A DNA stretch of 15,442 nucleotides from DASPTH01 sp035623515 (GTDB lineage: Bacteria; Actinomycetota; Acidimicrobiia; IMCC26256; DASPTH01), in the NCBI GenBank assembly GCA_035623515.1, contig DASPTH010000206.1, positions 1 through 15,442 on the forward strand, given 5' to 3'. This document shows positions 14,388 through 15,442 of this stretch, piece after piece. Position 1 is the first letter of the stretch. Each line of letters starts with the position of its first letter. Made by a program: the position numbers and the translations under genes. The notes beneath the pieces were generated by a model that was not told the origin of the DNA, did no database searches, and saw nothing but the letters and a program-made list of their open reading frames with translations.

Positions 14388-15442
14388 TCAGCGGTTGGCC
14401 CGCGGGAGGCCGAGGTTGAACTGCGAGATGAGGTCGCGCTGCGACTCGTTGGTACCGCCACCGAAGGTGAGGATCAGCGTGCCCCGGTACATCTGCTCGA
14501 GCCGAGACTCGAGGACCGCGCCCGGCGAGTCGGGCTTCAAGTAGGCGACGGCGCCGAGGACCTCCATGAGCAGGCGCCACGCCTCGAGGTTCGACTCGGT
14601 GCCGAACACCTTCACCGCCGAGCAGTGGCCGATGTCGAGGATGTCCTGGGTCGCCTCCCATGCGACCTGCCAGTTCATGAGCCGCAACACCTCGACATGG
14701 GCGTGCACACGCGCGAGGTTGAGGCGCACCCATTCGAGGTCGATGACACGACGGCCGTCGGGCAGGCGGGTCTGCTGTGCCCACTCGCGCACCTCCGCGA
14801 CCGCTCGCTCCGGTTGGCCGCTCGCGCAGAGGGTCACACGTTCGTGGTTGAGCTGGTTGGTGATGAGCGTCCAACCGTTGTTCTCGCCGCCCACGCAGCT
14901 CGAGACGGGCACACGGACGTCGTCGAAGAACACCTGGTTCACGTTGTGGTCGACGAGCAGGTCGAGCGGTGACACGGTGATGCCCGGCGTGTCCATCGGA
15001 AGGATGAGGAGCGAGATGCCCTGGTGCTTCTTCACCTCGGGATTCGTGCGCACCGCGAGCCAGCAGTAGTCGGCGTCCATGGCCAACGACGTCCACAACT
15101 TCTGCCCGTTGATCACGTACTCGTCACCGTCGCGCACCGCCCGCGTGGTGAGCGATGCCAGGTCGGTACCCGCACCCGGCTCCGAGTAACCGATGCAGAA
15201 GTGGACGTCGCCCGCGAGGATCTGCGGCAGGAAGAACTGCTTCTGCTCCTCGCTCCCGAAGCGCATGATCGTCGGCGCCACGCTGTTGATCGTGAGCATG
15301 GGCACCGGCGCGCCGGCTCGGATCGACTCGTCGAAGAAGACGAACTGCTCGATCGCCGAGCGTCCCTGCCCGCCGTACTCGGTCGGCCATCCGATTCCCG
15401 CCCACCCATCGGCGCACATCTGCTTCCAGACCCGCCGCATCG
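14388..15442 (-). CDS. Acyl-CoA dehydrogenase, alpha-type (catalytic) subunit, partial (N-terminus beyond right edge)
   Basis: At least 350 residues are visible; comparison with the product of 2093-3280 suggests about 43 N-terminal residues lie outside the window. Motifs (visible numbering from the ATG at 15440, which is internal) are IGWPTEYGGQG (16-26), the flavin signature YSEPGAGTDLASL (85-97), NGQKLWTSLAMDADY (111-125) and FGGGTNESQRDLISQ near the C-terminus. The MCAD-type glutamate is replaced by Gly (GGGT). The Glu in NQLNHERV (E200) is at the helix-G base position. The RxxFGxP and HGG motifs are missing and are present in the downstream beta subunit. It resembles FadE26/FadE28-type alpha subunits. 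It heads, as far as visible, the operon with the beta subunit and the SDR. Confidence 0.92.
   Translation of the reverse strand, partial: MRRVWKQMCADGWAGIGWPTEYGGQGRSAIEQFVFFDESIRAGAPVPMLTINSVAPTIMRFGSEEQKQFFLPQILAGDVHFCIGYSEPGAGTDLASLTTRAVRDGDEYVINGQKLWTSLAMDADYCWLAVRTNPEVKKHQGISLLILPMDTPGITVSPLDLLVDHNVNQVFFDDVRVPVSSCVGGENNGWTLITNQLNHERVTLCASGQPERAVAEVREWAQQTRLPDGRRVIDLEWVRLNLARVHAHVEVLRLMNWQVAWEATQDILDIGHCSAVKVFGTESNLEAWRLLMEVLGAVAYLKPDSPGAVLESRLEQMYRGTLILTFGGGTNESQRDLISQFNLGLPRANR

Noticed and set aside
1..15442. KstR2-type operator (CAAG, 2 nt, CTTG) to link the genes to cholesterol regulons
   Set aside because: I saw no such site when reading the intergenic gaps, so the steroid link rests only on protein resemblance.

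Overview
The window is a gene-dense, very GC-rich stretch whose content points to an actinobacterium, probably a non-mycobacterial lineage such as Acidimicrobiia (the lineage is inferred). The evidence is two luciferase-like F420-type oxidoreductases, several FadE-type acyl-CoA dehydrogenases, an OB-fold/thiolase-like pair, GTG at 9 of 15 visible start codons, and TANNNT boxes placed for leaderless transcripts. Sixteen protein genes cover almost everything. I see no RNA genes, insertion sequences, CRISPR arrays or origins.

Layout. Positions 1-3280 (minus strand) form one tight operon read right to left: acyl-CoA dehydrogenase alpha-type subunit, beta-type subunit, F420-type oxidoreductase, then a SnoaL-like protein cut by the left edge. 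Positions 3383-6066 (minus) hold a zinc alcohol dehydrogenase followed by an acyl-CoA synthetase. Positions 6242-6622 (minus) hold a VOC/glyoxalase-fold protein, divergent from a cyclic-nucleotide-binding protein (6696-7181, plus). That protein converges on an amidase (7187-8584, minus). The plus-strand operon 8623-12424 encodes a DUF35 OB-fold/Zn-ribbon protein, a thiolase-like protein lacking two thiolase catalytic residues, a canonical FadA6-like thiolase and a second F420-type oxidoreductase. It converges on a minus-strand operon (12506-15442) made of a second alpha/beta acyl-CoA dehydrogenase pair, with alpha cut by the right edge, and a short-chain dehydrogenase whose catalytic Tyr is a His.

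Working together. The set reads as an aerobic CoA-thioester pathway for a bulky, probably alicyclic or steroid-like acid: CoA activation, dehydrogenation by heteromeric ACADs, hydroxyacyl oxidation, then thiolytic or retro-aldol cleavage, with F420-type redox steps. No enoyl-CoA hydratase is present in the window. The substrate cannot be determined from the sequence.

Most notable non-coding signal: two 51-bp palindromes (3318-3368 and 12443-12493) with identical 13-base outer arms, a shared C/C mismatch and one compensatory base-pair swap. Each lies 12-14 bp past a minus-strand stop codon. They look like a dispersed REP-like or 3'-end element.
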